Shown here piece after piece: positions 34,191 through 46,149 of a stretch of DNA of 64,000 nucleotides. The position numbers and the translations under genes were made by a program. Position 1 is the stretch's first letter; each line of letters begins with the position of its first letter. The notes under the pieces were generated by a model. That model saw only the letters and a program-made list of their open reading frames with translations. It ran no database searches and was not told the DNA's origin. The stretch lies in contig NW_004624848.1 in the NCBI RefSeq assembly GCF_000247695.1, positions 503,251 to 567,250 on the forward strand, written 5' to 3'. This DNA comes from Heterocephalus glaber. Lineage: Eukaryota; Chordata; Mammalia; Rodentia; Bathyergidae.

Positions 34191-35034
34191 CACACCAGCA
34201 GCAGCCTCCTGTGTTTTTGTTTACCGCCTCTCTTATTTGTAGTAGAAGGCCACATGGAGAAAATAACTCCATCACCTATGTTGGTGCAAGGGCACGCTAT
34301 AGTGAGTGCACAGTGATAAAATTTACCTAAGGATGCATTTCTCAAAATGTAGCCCACATTTTTGAGTGATGAATGACGGCTATACATTTATATTTTCTTT
34401 GCTTTGAAGTTTCTTTCATTCCATTTTAATATCATGTGCTGTTTTCCAGGTCTATAATGCCATGGTTTGCAAAGACAGTTAATTTTACCTCATCCTTTTA
34501 TATTTGTAACTTGTAACATCTTTTCCACCCTAATATCAATGGCTAGTACCTCCAATCCATTGCTTCTCAGCTGCAGTGATGTTGAGTGTTCTCATTTCTA
34601 ACTCCAGTGTTGTTTATCCACTTAATATTCTGGCTTTTGGGTTTAAAGTGTGTGTGTATGTGTGTGAGTGTGTGTGTGCGCACATATATATGTTTTAATG
34701 CATTTTCATGAATTTCTGTTTTTTGAGAATTTTTTCATGATAAATAAAAAGCATAGAATTTCATCAAAAGCCAGTTCAGTGTCCAGAAAAATGACCACAT
34801 AATGCTAAAAGATTTTCTAATATTGAACCATGCTTGTATGCCTGGAACAAATGTCACTTGTTCTTAATGTACAGTGTTTTCAATATGCTCCTGGATGGAC
34901 TTGCTCATGTTTTAGTTAAGATTTTCTCAGATATTGGAAAGAGGCCAGGATTTGCTTGTTTTCTATCTTTTAATTCAGTAATAGGAATGTAACTATGTTT
35001 CATTAAAATACTGAAAATCAACGAATGAGATCAT
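34191..35034. other. Intergenic DNA with a (TG)n tract
   Basis: An imperfect TG/TA microsatellite at 34648-34691. No gene or other repeat named. Confidence 0.5.
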
Positions 35035-36030
35035 ATCAAATTAACAAGCTGTGTTGAGCATAGCAAAAGAAACAGCCAGCAGAGTAAAGAGACAATGTAC
35101 AGAATGGGAAATATTGCCAGCTATTCCTGAGACAGAGGAGTAATATTAAGAATATATAAAGAATGCCAGAAAAGTAGACCTCCCCAAATAATAGCCTCAG
35201 TCAAAACATTGGCAAGTGAAATCAATACACACTTCACAGAAAAAGGACAAATGGCCAATAAATACAAGAAGAAATGCTCAAAATCTCTGGCTATTAGAGA
35301 AATGCAAATTAAGACAACAATGTAATGCTATCTAACTCCAGAAAGAATGGCCATTATCACAAAAATCAAATAATAATAAGTGCTGGTGAGGATTGAGGGA
35401 AAAAGAACTCTTCCTCATTGTTGGTGGGAATGAATACTAGAATGACCACTATGGAAATCTGTGTGGAGATTTCTCAAAAAAATAAAAGTAGAAATGTATT
35501 TTGATCCAGCCATTCCCTTTCTGATTATCTTCCTGGAAGAGTTAAAGACACCTTGTTATAGTGATATATGCATAAGCACATTTACAGCAGCACAACTAAT
35601 AATAGCTAAATCTTGGAAGTGGTCTATATGCCCATCAGTGGATGAATGGATAAAGAAAACGTGGTAGTTTTTCATAGTGGAGTACTATTCTGCCACAAAC
35701 AAGTACAGACTTGAATCATTTTTAGGGAAATGGATGGGACCATGCTGTTAAGTAAAATAAATCAGACACACAAGCTCAAACATAGCATGGTGAGAAACCC
35801 AAATTATAAATGAAGAACAAAATCAAAGATGGATAATAGGAGGTGGGGAGACAGATCTTTCTCCAGTGGAAGGGGATGAAGAGGTGGATGGAGGCGGCAT
35901 GGGGGAAGGGAAGGGGATGAGAAAAGGAATTAAGGTGTGTTGTGTGCAGGTACCAACAGCACACATGGAATGGAAACATTATGTCCTACAAATATGCACC
36001 AAAAAGAAGATGAAAATAAAATAACTCAAA
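35035..36030 (+). mobile_element. L1 3' end, sense, 5'-truncated
   Basis: End of ORF2 in sense: 'agctattcctgagacagagg', 'gaaatgcaaattaagacaac', 'actccagaaagaatggccat', 'ttttgatccagccattccct', 'catcagtggatgaatggata'. A purine-rich 3' UTR (35815-35930) and an A-rich end near 36030 follow. The 68-codon frame at 35461-35667 is an ORF2 scrap. Confidence 0.85.
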
Positions 36031-36761
36031 ATTTATTTTTTAATGTGGTGTAGAATAGTTGGAATTACAGGAGAGTTATTTGTTCTGGAGGTTACACCTG
36101 TCAAGTTCTTGTAATTTTTTTATTCTGCAGGATAGAGCTGTTTATCCAACTTCTGGCCTGATTTTAGACAGTGTATTATGTGCAGTCTGTGGTCATCATT
36201 AGTAAATTATATTTTCTAGAAAATTTTCATTTCACCCAAATTTAAGTTTGTTACTCCTTAACGTTAGGAAAGTACTGTCTGAATATTTTAAAATATTGTG
36301 CCTATTATCTCCTTGTTACCTTTTCCATGATGCACAAAATTTTCTTCCTTCTTTTTTTCTTGAGTAGGATAGATAAGGTTTTAGTCCATTATATTGATTT
36401 AAAACTTTGGTTTTATTTTAATTAATTACATTATTCTAATCTACTTGTTTCTACTTTTTGTATTATAAGTCATTCATTTCTGCTTTTATTTGAATATTTA
36501 TTTATTTACTTCTTTTCTCTGTGTTTACAGCCAAAGCCAACACATACTGTTTTCATTATCATTTTTGTTCAGGTATTTTGGTATATATTTGTTTAATGTA
36601 AAATTTTTTGAAAGAGTTTTAATTTTTAAAGTTTATATAAATAAAACTATGTCGAAAATTAAGTAGAAAGACTTTCTATCTATTGTGTAATAATTTCTCA
36701 TTTCATTATATTATGATCAGAGACTGCTTTCTGCCTTTTGTAACCTTTTGAAATGTATGAT
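36031..36761. other. AT-rich intergenic DNA
   Basis: Nothing firmly named; parts have an antisense L1-like look. Confidence 0.35.
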
Positions 36762-36801
36762 TGTGCGTGTGTGTGCGTGTGTGTGCGTGTGTGTGTGTGT
36801 G
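36762..36801. repeat. (TG)n microsatellite
   Basis: About 40 bases of GT with scattered GC, directly against the antisense ID at 36803. Confidence 0.9.
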
Positions 36802-36802
36802 G

Positions 36803-36868
36803 TGCTGGGTGCAGTGTCACGTGCATGCTTAGCAAGTGCTGTACCATTGAGCTACACCTGCAGCCCTC
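36803..36868 (-). mobile_element. ID SINE, antisense
   Basis: 'gcatgcttagcaagtgctgt' and 'accattgagctacacctgca' are the complement of an ID body. Confidence 0.75.
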
Positions 36869-39800
36869 GAAACTTTTTATATGAGCTAATATATGATCTT
36901 TATTATGAGCATATCATAGGCCTTTGCACACATTATTGGGGATATATTTGCATAAAACATAGAACTACTTTAAAATTATATTATTTAGGCCATTATTATA
37001 CTTGGTTATGTTTTTATCCAAATAATCTACAAATGAATTTTGAAAAATATTGTATTATGTAAGTAGCTCATGCACTCATTGAAATTTAAATGATTCTGGT
37101 AAATAATTTTCATATTTTGGCATCCTTCCCTCCCATCTTTTGACATGGTTATAATTCCATGGAGCTATTTACTGGAGAATTTCCAAATAGCACTTTAATT
37201 TAACCATAATTTGTTAAAAGTCAAAGGTCAAAACATGGCCCTGCTTTTAGGAGGTCAGACTCTGGACATGGAATTTCCCAAACAATGCAGTATTTGTAAT
37301 TCAACACCGATTCTTACTTCATGAACATCCCTCTTCTCTTTAATGAAAGCCCATGAAACATTTAGTTATTCTTTAAAAATGAACGTAATAGTTCAGTAGA
37401 TGGAAGTCACAACCATGAAGCCCTATTTATGCAGAAAATAACTCCTCTCTGCTTCCAGTCAAATTCTTACATTGAAAACATATGTGGCACTCTTTCTCCA
37501 CAAAAGAATCCTTCTCTACAATTCATCAAATGTCACTGTACGTATTTCGCTGTATTTGTGTAAGTGGATGTTTGTATTATGCAGAGTGAGGGCTCACAAA
37601 AGGAATGTCAGAGAAAAATGGACACTTCTGATCTCATTCAGTGAGACACACACACAAAGCATGTCCCTTCGAGACAAGAAAGAATTTTTTGAAAATATGT
37701 TCATTTCTAAGCCTAATCTATGCTCATTTACACACATTAGAGAGTTACTATTGCTTATTTGAAGTGACCTTATTTGATCTTGAAAAGTAAACAGAATTTA
37801 GACAAACTTAGGAAAGTTTTGTCAAGTCCTGTGCTCGCTATCAAATGGTAATAATTAAAAATTATTTAGCAACTCAAGATAAAAATGTGAAAAAAATACA
37901 GAGATAACATTTACAAATGTGAAAAATTGAATGTCACCATGAAAAGGAAGGTACTTCATGTTCCTACATAGCATTGCTGAAGTAATTTTTTTTAAAGGCG
38001 ATGTTCCATAGTGATGTGGACATGCTGGGCAGGATGTCAGGACAGACCAGGGATGGGGTTATAAATTAGGGCAACATGCCGTGAAGAATTTAGATATGTC
38101 ATGGTGAAATACTGCGATCCAGTAAAGCACTTCTCTAAAGGCAGTGTTCGGTGTTAAATAGGAATCTTTATATGCCAGGATAATCATGGAAATATTATTC
38201 ATGACAAAGATGCTTAACCTCTTCCTGGACACGGTATAAATATTCAACAATAGAGAAAAAGGTAAATGAATTGTAGGGCATTAATAGAACCATGGATTAT
38301 ACAGTCACATAAAGTCACATAAAATTTGCTAGGCATTAGTTTCAGAGGGAATGTAACAGCATCAAAAATATGTGGAGTACAACACAGAAAGTAAAATGTC
38401 ACTGCACACTGCTATTTACAAGGTATATAGCTATGTGTATGTATGTATCTATCTATAGAGAGAGATGTCTACACATGGAGTAATATATTTAAGGCACATC
38501 TCACACATCTGCACAAAAGCTAAGCCCATTATTGGAAGTAAAATTTCAAAATGTTAACAATAGATATTTCTAGAGGATAGGACTGTATGATTTGACTTCT
38601 GTTTGTGTTTTACTTATTTTCCAGTTTATGTATCAACTAAATATAAGAAAAAAATTAACCTTGGATTTTATTGAAGGCGGTCATTACATTTGTTATTTAT
38701 GCCATTGTCATTTTTTGTGGAATTATCACAAAGTCAGTAATCACTTTGTTGCATTCCATTTTGTAATACAGAAACCCAAGGAGCAGGCAAGGATTCCCAC
38801 CTTTAGCCTCTCATCTCTTCCCTTCTTTCCAACTGATTAATTTCAGACCCCAAAACACCTACACTGTATGTGAAATTGGAAAGAAAAAAAGAGCCTACAA
38901 TTCACCATACAGTTTACCCAGACAGTTCACTGTAAAGTTTAAGTAGCCATATTGCTAAAAAATGGAAAATAAAGAAAAAGAAAATAGACCTTTTAATAAT
39001 AAGTAGAAACAGTTAAATGAGCCCCAATCACCAAAAATTGTACAAGGTGCATTTACTGCAATGAAGTGTAGACTAGAAGGTTCACTTTCTAGATGTCCCG
39101 TTTACTAAAAGTCTGAGTAGATAAATTGAGTGGCCTGAGTTATTATGGAATCGTCTGAGCAAAGCGGTACAGTGGTGAGGTTTTCCTGTGCATCAGTCGC
39201 AAATACTGTTGATCTGAAGAGTTCTCAGGGCTGGTGCTTGCGCTGCTGTAGAGTCGGGGTCTGGGTGTGTTTTGATGCTGCCTTGTTAGCCACCCAAGTC
39301 TAGACTGATTCCTTGCAGGTGATCTGGTAATCCCAAGTAGGCACTACTTTAAATCGCTCACTCAGCTGAAAACCATCTAAGGACAGCAGGGCTGGTGGAT
39401 CTACAGCCAGACCCTTCTGCCCAAGCAGGCCTTGACCTAACGAATGAGCTGGGGAGTTAGAGGATGTTCCAAACTTTTGTAGATACAGCACACACAGGCC
39501 CGATCAAATCCCTCTTTTGGGAATATTGAGAAATATAGAATATCCTATTAACTGGATCTAGTTTCACTACTTTGTAGTACTGTCAATTTTTACATTTCAG
39601 TCAAAAATTGGCCTTTATTTAATATTTGAATTTAAAACATTTTTACAAAGTTTAATATAAATATGTCCATATGAAAACAATAGTAAAGATACATTTTTAT
39701 TCACAGCCCTCAATTTCAATATTTGCTATATTTAGGCAAATTTCTGTGCTTTCTTTTTTTCTCATAAGAAAATGTACTAGACATTGTTTGGTATGTTTAT

Positions 39801-40338
39801 GAGATGTTTAGCCAGCCACATTATAATTATGAGACAAAAGTATATTTTCTTGTGTAAATGGAGTATTCGCAAACATTTGCAGCAATTAAGTAACATCACT
39901 ATCAAATTGATATTCAAAGGACTGGGCGACATTTTCGTATTACTGATGTCTGAGAACTGTCAAAGGCATCTCTAAATCAAGCCTATAAGTACATCTCCTG
40001 ATATAGACAGACTGGTCTAACAGGACTGAAATTCATGTCATCTTTACTTACTCTTCCAACTTCTTGCCGAGTTTCTTGACTTGGAGCTGAAACAGTGGTG
40101 AAAATACACAGCTAATTTAGTTATTATTTATTTCTTACAGTACTAATATTGCATTAGCTGCTGTACAAAGCCAGTTGTAACAGTCTGCACAATCTTTTTT
40201 AAATCTAGGAATCTCTCCACGTGTACATTCCCAGGAAGAACAGACACGTGTGAGGGCATAGAAAGAAAGGGACCATCGGCAAGCATGAGGAGAACCCACA
40301 CTAGAGCTCAGTCTTCTGAGATATCAGAACAGTGGACA
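36869..40338. other. Long single-copy AT-rich stretch
   Basis: About 3.5 kb without a repeat I can name, apart from short TATC/TATG runs near 38430-38460. The frames (60-104 codons) have no recognisable product. The 63-codon minus-strand frame at 39300-39491 lies in a small GC-richer patch and is the least AT-biased of them, but nothing supports expression. Confidence 0.4.
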
Positions 40339-40883
40339 ATAGGAGGAACAATCAAAAACTACAGTGAATATTTAAATTTTTAAAATTTCTTGCAGTAAAG
40401 GACATAGTGCCATTCAATCCCTTCACAATACTTTCTCTTATTTGAACACATTTATTTCAGCACTCTTGCTACTTTCTGAAGCAGTTCTGGGAGTCCTTTT
40501 TTGTAAGCATCTTCAGTTGTGTTGTGGCTGCCTTGATATCCCGAATCTGTTCAAAATGTTTATCTTGCATTCCAATTTTGGGGAAGAGACTGAAACTTCA
40601 CTGAGTCAGATCTGCTGAATAATGCTGATGAAGACACACCCTAATGTTTTCATGAGCCCACCTTTCTGTGAGCTGGCACTTGGTAGCAACATTCACTGTA
40701 TTTTTGATCGTGCCTTGAAAAGATACTCATGAAAGAGGATTTCCAGAACTGCTCCAGAAAGTGGTAAGAATGATGGGATAAATGTGTTTGAATCAAGGAA
40801 GAGCATTTTGAGGGAGACTAATGGCAATGTCTTTCACTCTAATACATTTAAAAAATTTAAACGTATTTGATCACTCCTCATAT
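40339..40883 (-). mobile_element. Mariner-derived foldback element, copy B
   Basis: Terminal repeats match in inverted order: 'gaggaacaatcaaa' at the left, and the complement of 'tttgatcactcctc' at the right. The long left arm (about 40390-40730) is antisense mariner transposase 3' coding text ('attttggggaagagactgaa', 'ttctgaagcagttctgggag'). The short right arm (about 40731-40850) is the same 3' region in sense ('atgaaagaggatttccagaa'). The internal junction matches that of copy D. Confidence 0.8.
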
Positions 40884-41954
40884 ATTTCTGTTAGTTAAGC
40901 CAAGGAGCCTGTGGTATTTTACTGTATTCTGGTAGCCTGAACAGAGTGAGATTGCTTCTAATCCAGCCTTTGTTGATAGTCATGATAAAATTATGGTTTT
41001 TCTTATTGTTTCTAGCTCTTTGGCTGAACTCAACTTACTGGACTTACAAGACAAGCATTTAGCCTTGAAAAACAGCTGGAGATTAATTATTAGCAGAACA
41101 TGTACTCTGAAAATCATGCAGGCTTTAGACTGAAGTTAAAATATTTCTGCCTATCTCAGCCTTTTCCCTTAGCACTTTATTGGAGTTATGCAACTGAATA
41201 TGTTTTAATAAGGAACTGATGAAACTCATCAAGAAAAGTCTTTATTCCTGGCAGATACTGGCCCTTGGAGACTGCATTGAAAATGACATCTACTACCAAA
41301 GGATGAGCCAGAAGCTATCATGCTCCCAGCTAGGGCTGTGCTAAAGAGATGGGACATTTAAAAGAACAACATGAAGGAATTGAGGGGCTGTAACCAGCCC
41401 AAAATGAGTCACTGAGCAAGTTAGAGATAATAAAGTGAATGCATCCAGTGTAAACTATTTCGATAAGCAATTTAGACTTGAAGGGAAACAGAAAAGGGAA
41501 ACAGTTTAAATGAGAGGGAAACAGACTAGAGAAGAATTATTTTTTTCTAAGATAAGGAATGTGAATTGTTTGTAAAAGGAAAGAGCTGGTAGAAAGGGAG
41601 GTGTAAGGTAACACCAGTGGACATAATTAAGAGGGGAAGTTCTCCAAGCAGTCAGGAAGGGAGGGATCCGCAGTGGAGAGGCTTGAAAGGCTTAGTTTTG
41701 AACTCAAGTAGGAACAGGTTGAAGAGAGATAAAAATGCTTCCAGATAAGCTTGATGTAGAAGGGAGGGAATTTGAAGGAAATCATACCTGACAGTATTTT
41801 TCTTCTTTAAATTGGAGACTTGTGTAAGAGTTAAGAGGAAAGTAGCATTTAGATTAAAGTAAAAATAAAATTGTATAATCTCGTGCGGAATAGGAAAGTC
41901 AGATGAATAGAGCTGTGAATGATGCATTGAAGGACATTCCATAGGTATAATTTT
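40884..41954. other. Intergenic DNA, nothing recognised
   Basis: No gene or nameable repeat. A 96-codon minus-strand frame at 41652-41942 has no similarity I recognise. Confidence 0.4.
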
Positions 41955-42148
41955 GTGTGTGCTGGGGGTGGGTTTTGGGAATTGAAGTCAGACCCTTCAC
42001 ACTGCGCTATATTTCAAGCTCTTTTTTATTTTTAAATTTGAGACAGAGTCTCCCTAAATTGTCCAGATTGGTCTTAACCTTGCAATCCTTCTGCCTCAGC
42101 CTTCCAGAGTGCTGGGATTATAGGAGTGCCCACAGCACCCAGGACTGT
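41955..42148 (-). mobile_element. B1-ID dimer SINE, antisense
   Basis: ID half first on this strand ('tgctgggggtgggttttggg', 'aagtcagaccc'), then a T-rich linker, then the B1 half ('gagacagagtctccctaaat', 'ttctgcctcagccttccaga', 'gtgctgggattataggagtg'). Confidence 0.85.
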
Positions 42149-42354
42149 AGGTCAGATCATTGTAGACTTGTAAACTCTTGGTGGGATAAAACTGAACACT
42201 TTCCAAGAAAGGTTTTTTTCTCTGTGGGTTTAGTGCTGAATTTCTACTCATAAATTCCACTGATAAACAGACCTTCACAAATGCTTAAGAATTCAGAGAT
42301 GAGCTGATTGTAAGAAGGTCATTAGTGTAATTGGGAGTGATTAGAATTTGAAAT

Positions 42355-42465
42355 AAATATGCTGGCTATGCTATTTGCAGTGTGATCCTCAGCATACTAA
42401 GAAGTCTCTCTGGAGCTCGATTTATGAAATTATAAAATGAGAGCAAGATTAAATAAGATCCTTTG
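42355..42465 (+). mobile_element. MIR SINE fragment
   Basis: 'gtgatcctcagcatacta', 'tctctggagctcgatttatg' and 'aaattataaaatgagagcaa' follow the MIR core. Confidence 0.6.
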
Positions 42466-42607
42466 TTATTTTTTACTATCACAGTATTGACTTAATTGTT
42501 GTTAGTCTAGTAAACTTAAAACATTTTGACAGAGTGTACCTTCCCAATGTGGTTCTGACACCATCTCCCATCCAATATGATCTTATGTCTTTCATATTCC
42601 TTCTGTG

Positions 42608-42799
42608 GAGAGGTTAAGGTTTACAAAAGATAGTGAATTTTTAAATTTTTAAAAAAATTACAGTAAAAGACATATTGCCAAGAATGATGATGTGTGTTCA
42701 AAGCCAGCAGGTGTGTTTTGAATATTTTGAAGGGGATTAATGGCAATTGTGTCTGTTATTGTAATACAGTTTTGCATTTAAATATTTATCACACAGTAT
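42608..42799 (+). mobile_element. Minimal mariner MITE, copy C1
   Basis: A left end matching the other copies ('tagtgaatttttaaattttt', 'ttacagtaaaagacatattg') is joined almost directly to a right end ('aaggggattaatggcaattg', 'tttatcacacag'). The result is a roughly 190-bp internally deleted element with opposing ends. It lies next to copy C2. Confidence 0.65.
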
Positions 42800-43180
42800 T
42801 TTCTGGTCACTCTTCATTGATCAAAGGTTTATAACAATTTCTGTCAAATGAAAATATTACAGTGTGTCCTCGTCCACCTTATTCACTGCGTCTGGCACCA
42901 GGCAACTTCTGGCTTTTCCCCAACTTCAAAAAAACCACTAGAGGGAAATATTTTCAATCAGTTCAGGCACTGAGGCAGCGATGGAGAGCACAACTGAAGA
43001 CACTCACGAAAGAGGACTTCAGAAGTGCTTCAGAAAGGGCCAAGGACGATGGCATAAGTATGTTTGAAACGAGGAGGGGTCTGCTGAATGGGATTGCAGT
43101 AATGGCAATGTGTCCTTTACTGCAGTAAAACTTAAGAAAAATTAACCACTCACTGTATTTTTTTATCACACCGTGTATAC
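42800..43180 (+). pseudogene. Mariner transposase C-terminal remnant, copy C2
   Basis: An 88-codon frame (42862-43128) encodes the end of a mariner transposase, the enzyme that cuts and pastes DNA at TA sites. The PPYS..LAP and WLFP motifs are clear. The aspartate expected after LAP as the last of the D,D,D catalytic residues is Asn here (LAPGN). Only about a quarter of a normal transposase of roughly 345 residues remains. The 3' terminal repeat follows ('tttatcacaccgtgta'). The inverted left arm of copies A, B and D is absent. Confidence 0.75.
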
Positions 43181-44700
43181 TGCATGCTCTTGAAACAGAG
43201 TAGGCTGTTGTTTTGAGGCTGTTTGCATCAATAAAGCTTCGTAGCAGTGACACTGGATGATGTTAGATGATGTCTTAGAAAGCGACAGGCTCAGTTTCCA
43301 TTTTCCTCACAGAAACACTCTGGAACGGGAGGAGCAGCCATGTGCCAACCATACACCCCCGGAGCCACCGAGCTTTGAAGAAGCCCAGGAGAGGAAATTA
43401 TCAGGACAAGCTGCAAGACTAAGAATAGGGTGGGATGGTCGTCTTGCTGTACCCCTCCACCTTCCCCTCCAACCGGCCTGGACCCTCACGAGAAACACAT
43501 CCGCCCTGCCACGAGGACAAACCATGAACAATAATGACGTCATTATGGATTTAGGACCCTTGGTGTGTGAGAGATTTGTTTTTCAGCACCCATAGCTGAT
43601 AGGATTTTTCTTGCCTTTCTCAAATTTCTTTTTTTAAAGGGTTTCCTTAATAAGTGAAAATATGTCATATTACATTTATTATCTTACGAATGCGATATTG
43701 AAAGAGTAGACATTTCCCTTCTCATATTTATTGCAGGAAATACATTTTCTTTGATCTCTGAGGGTTATAACTCTACTACATTTTACCTTCATTTTTTTTT
43801 CCAGCTCTTTTGGGAGAAATGACTCTGAATTTCATAAATGAAAGTAACCCCAAGAGAACGATGTATTACTTTCTGGATTAGCACAGTTACTGGTGTTAGC
43901 AACATCTTTCTGTAGTGTAAGCTTATTGGAAATCACTGTATGACACAAATGTATCTTCAAATTATTTATATATCTTCTGTCATTCTGACATAATCATGGT
44001 TTTTGATCTGTGATCCACTCTTGTAAACCTCATTATTTTGATCTGCTTATTTTTACGCAGTTAATTCTTCCTACATCTTGGAGTATAGTAGATCTTTTTC
44101 AGTGTGTTCAACAGCTTGTATCACTTATGCCAATTTAGTCCTTGTACTTCTCATTCACAATCTTGCCTTCTGTGGCCAAATTTCTTTAAATCTCTAGTCT
44201 TATTTTTTGAGCCACATGGATGATAATGAGATGATGATCTGAATCTTCCTCTTCCTTTTTTCTTTTTTTTGTCCCTTTTTAAGGATTCTAATTTATGCAT
44301 TTTTAAATTTTGCTCAGTAGAAAGGAGTTGTTTCAGTGGAAATGCCTTTATTATCTTTTCATGTTGTTAAATTCATACACAATTTGTAAGTCAGTCTTTG
44401 GAAATGGGTACCATCAAGGAACAAACAGAAATAGTTTCTCTGGCTTTTTAATTTGAATATCCAATGAGTTCTTCTTGAAGTGAGTTCCACGGTAAACTTT
44501 GAGTTTGTTCTTGTTCCCAGAGCCCTGACCTTTCTCCCATTCTAGATACCTACTTCTCTTCCCACCCTCTCCAGGCCAGGAGTTACATGTTTGCTTTCCC
44601 ACTGCCACCGAAAAGCTTACTCTTAAATATTGATTTACACTGAAGTATAAATGACCAGGAATGGGTATTTTAACTTCTTTAAGAATATTGTCCTTCCTTA
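43181..44700. other. Intergenic DNA with a GC-richer patch
   Basis: 43300-43560 is GC-richer, with a 112-codon plus-strand frame (43257-43595) that I do not recognise and that opposes a 78-codon minus frame. The rest is AT-rich without named repeats. Confidence 0.4.
43531..43546. promoter_or_regulatory. 16-bp perfect palindrome centred on a CRE
   Basis: ataatgacgtcattat is its own reverse complement and contains the consensus CREB/ATF/AP-1-family site TGACGTCA at 43535-43542. It lies at the end of the GC-richer patch. No transcription unit is recognised beside it. Confidence 0.35.
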
Positions 44701-44754
44701 TTTCCTTCCTTCCTTCCTTCCTTCCTTCCTTCCTTCCTTCCTTCCTCCCTTCCT
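44701..44754. repeat. (CTTC)n microsatellite
   Basis: About 54 bases of CTTC units, followed by CTGC units up to the antisense ID at 44783. A 164-codon minus-strand frame (44414-44908) passes through it, encoding a Lys/Glu/Gly/Arg repeat, and is spurious. Confidence 0.95.
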
Positions 44755-44782
44755 GACCTCCTGCCTGCCTGCCTGCCTTCCT

Positions 44783-44865
44783 GGGGGTGGTGCTGGGGAT
44801 CAAATTCATGCCCTCAAATATGCTAGCTAAGCACAATACCACAAGAGCTACAGCCCCAGCCCCAT
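44783..44865 (-). mobile_element. ID SINE, antisense
   Basis: 'gtggtgctggggatcaaatt' and 'tgctagctaagcacaatacc' are the complement of an ID body. Its tail side faces the CTTC tract. Confidence 0.8.
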
Positions 44866-45268
44866 GGATCATATTCATTTGAATGGCAGTGTAGCTAAGG
44901 ATGTACATACTTCATTGTCTATTTGCCAGTAAATGGGGAATGTTTTTGAAAGTAACATCACCTCTTTTTTAATGGCCCTGAAATAACACTTGTAGGTGAA
45001 CACTGAATTCTGCTCCACATAATTGTGTTATTTTGAACTCATTTTTGTAAGTTTCCTGACATTTGGGTATGTATTATGTCATTTTTGCTCAGATTTGGAT
45101 CTAAATTGATTTGTTCAGAACTGGAGAAGAGAGAAGATACCTGATAACACTCTTTTTAATCTATGGGGTTCTCTTAGTGACAGGAAGTGTTTTTCACATT
45201 AGCAATGGGGTAAAATACAATCGGGAGGTCCTTGACGTGCTCATGCTTACTCTGTGAAAGAGGCATCA

Positions 45269-45368
45269 TGGGGCCCAGGATTTAGCTCAGTCGTTCCGGC
45301 ACCTGCCTCGCAAGCGCAAGGTCCCAAGTTTGATCCCCGGCACCAGAGGAAAAAAAAAAAAAAAGAAA
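45269..45368 (+). mobile_element. tRNA-derived SINE (non-ID body), sense, with target duplication
   Basis: 'gggcccaggatttagctcag', 'cacctgcctcgcaagcgcaa', 'caagtttgatccccggcacc', then an A-tail. Perfect 13-bp direct repeats gaaagaggcatca at 45256-45268 and 45369-45381 bound it. The pol III A and B boxes are intact. Confidence 0.95.
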
Positions 45369-45381
45369 GAAAGAGGCATCA

Positions 45382-45954
45382 GAATCAGTAAGTAGGATGT
45401 TGAGAAATGTGTGTGCCTAGTACACACACCTGTACTAGTGAGCTCGTTTTATCTGGAGCCACTTGCCCCAGGGGACACCATGTGTATCTTCGACATTAGT
45501 CCATTTCCAGAGTGTAATAGAGAATGTAAATTGCCTTGCAGAATCCCTTCCCTGATCTTCAGAATTTTGTTCCTTGAACATGGTTTGATTAAGGGCTAAA
45601 TATTTGTGCGTAATGAGATTCACAGCCAGGCTCAATGTTGCCAGAATCATAGTGGCTGTCCCTCTACTCTGCTACCCTTTTGTAAGCCAGACATAAATCA
45701 GTGAAAATGGAACTTGGGTCACCTTTATGCCTAGCTTAGTATCAAATTGTCTAAGGTACCATTGAAGTCAACATTATCATTTTTCCACAGTTGATTTGAG
45801 CACACTTCACCTTGTATAATACATGAAGCTTTTGGGGAATGCAACAAGTATTTTGCAGAACATTTGGTAAGGAGTTATTAAGTAAAGTTATTAAGTTGTT
45901 GTGTATCATCAAATGCAAGGTTTGAATTCCCTTTCCTCTGTCCTGAGATGTATG
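45382..45954. other. Intergenic DNA, nothing recognised
   Basis: Opposed 62- and 71-codon frames at 45411-45650, no similarity recognised. Confidence 0.4.
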
Positions 45955-46080
45955 ACTTCTCTTCGGTTCTTCCTCTATAAATGGTGGTAATAACAGTTTC
46001 TTCCCATTAAGGCAGATTGAATGTGATAATACAGGCACAGCACTGGGAAATGTCAGCGTATATTAATAGTAGGCACTGCC
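45955..46080 (+). mobile_element. MIR SINE fragment
   Basis: 'ttcctctataaatggtggta', 'gattgaatgtgataatacag' and 'gcacagcactgggaaatg' match the MIR 3' half. Confidence 0.65.
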
Positions 46081-46149
46081 CTTGGTCAGTCCTCTCTCCA
46101 GCTTTCCCAGAGAGAGCTCTTTGCTCTGGGATAGTCTACAAGGCTACAG

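Noticed and set aside
44414..44908. 164-codon minus-strand frame with a Gly-Arg-Lys-Glu repeat
   Set aside because: It is the translation of the CTTC microsatellite and an ID SINE.
45269..45368. Possible functional tRNA gene
   Set aside because: It has pol III boxes, but also an A-tail and target duplications and no full cloverleaf, so it is a SINE copy.
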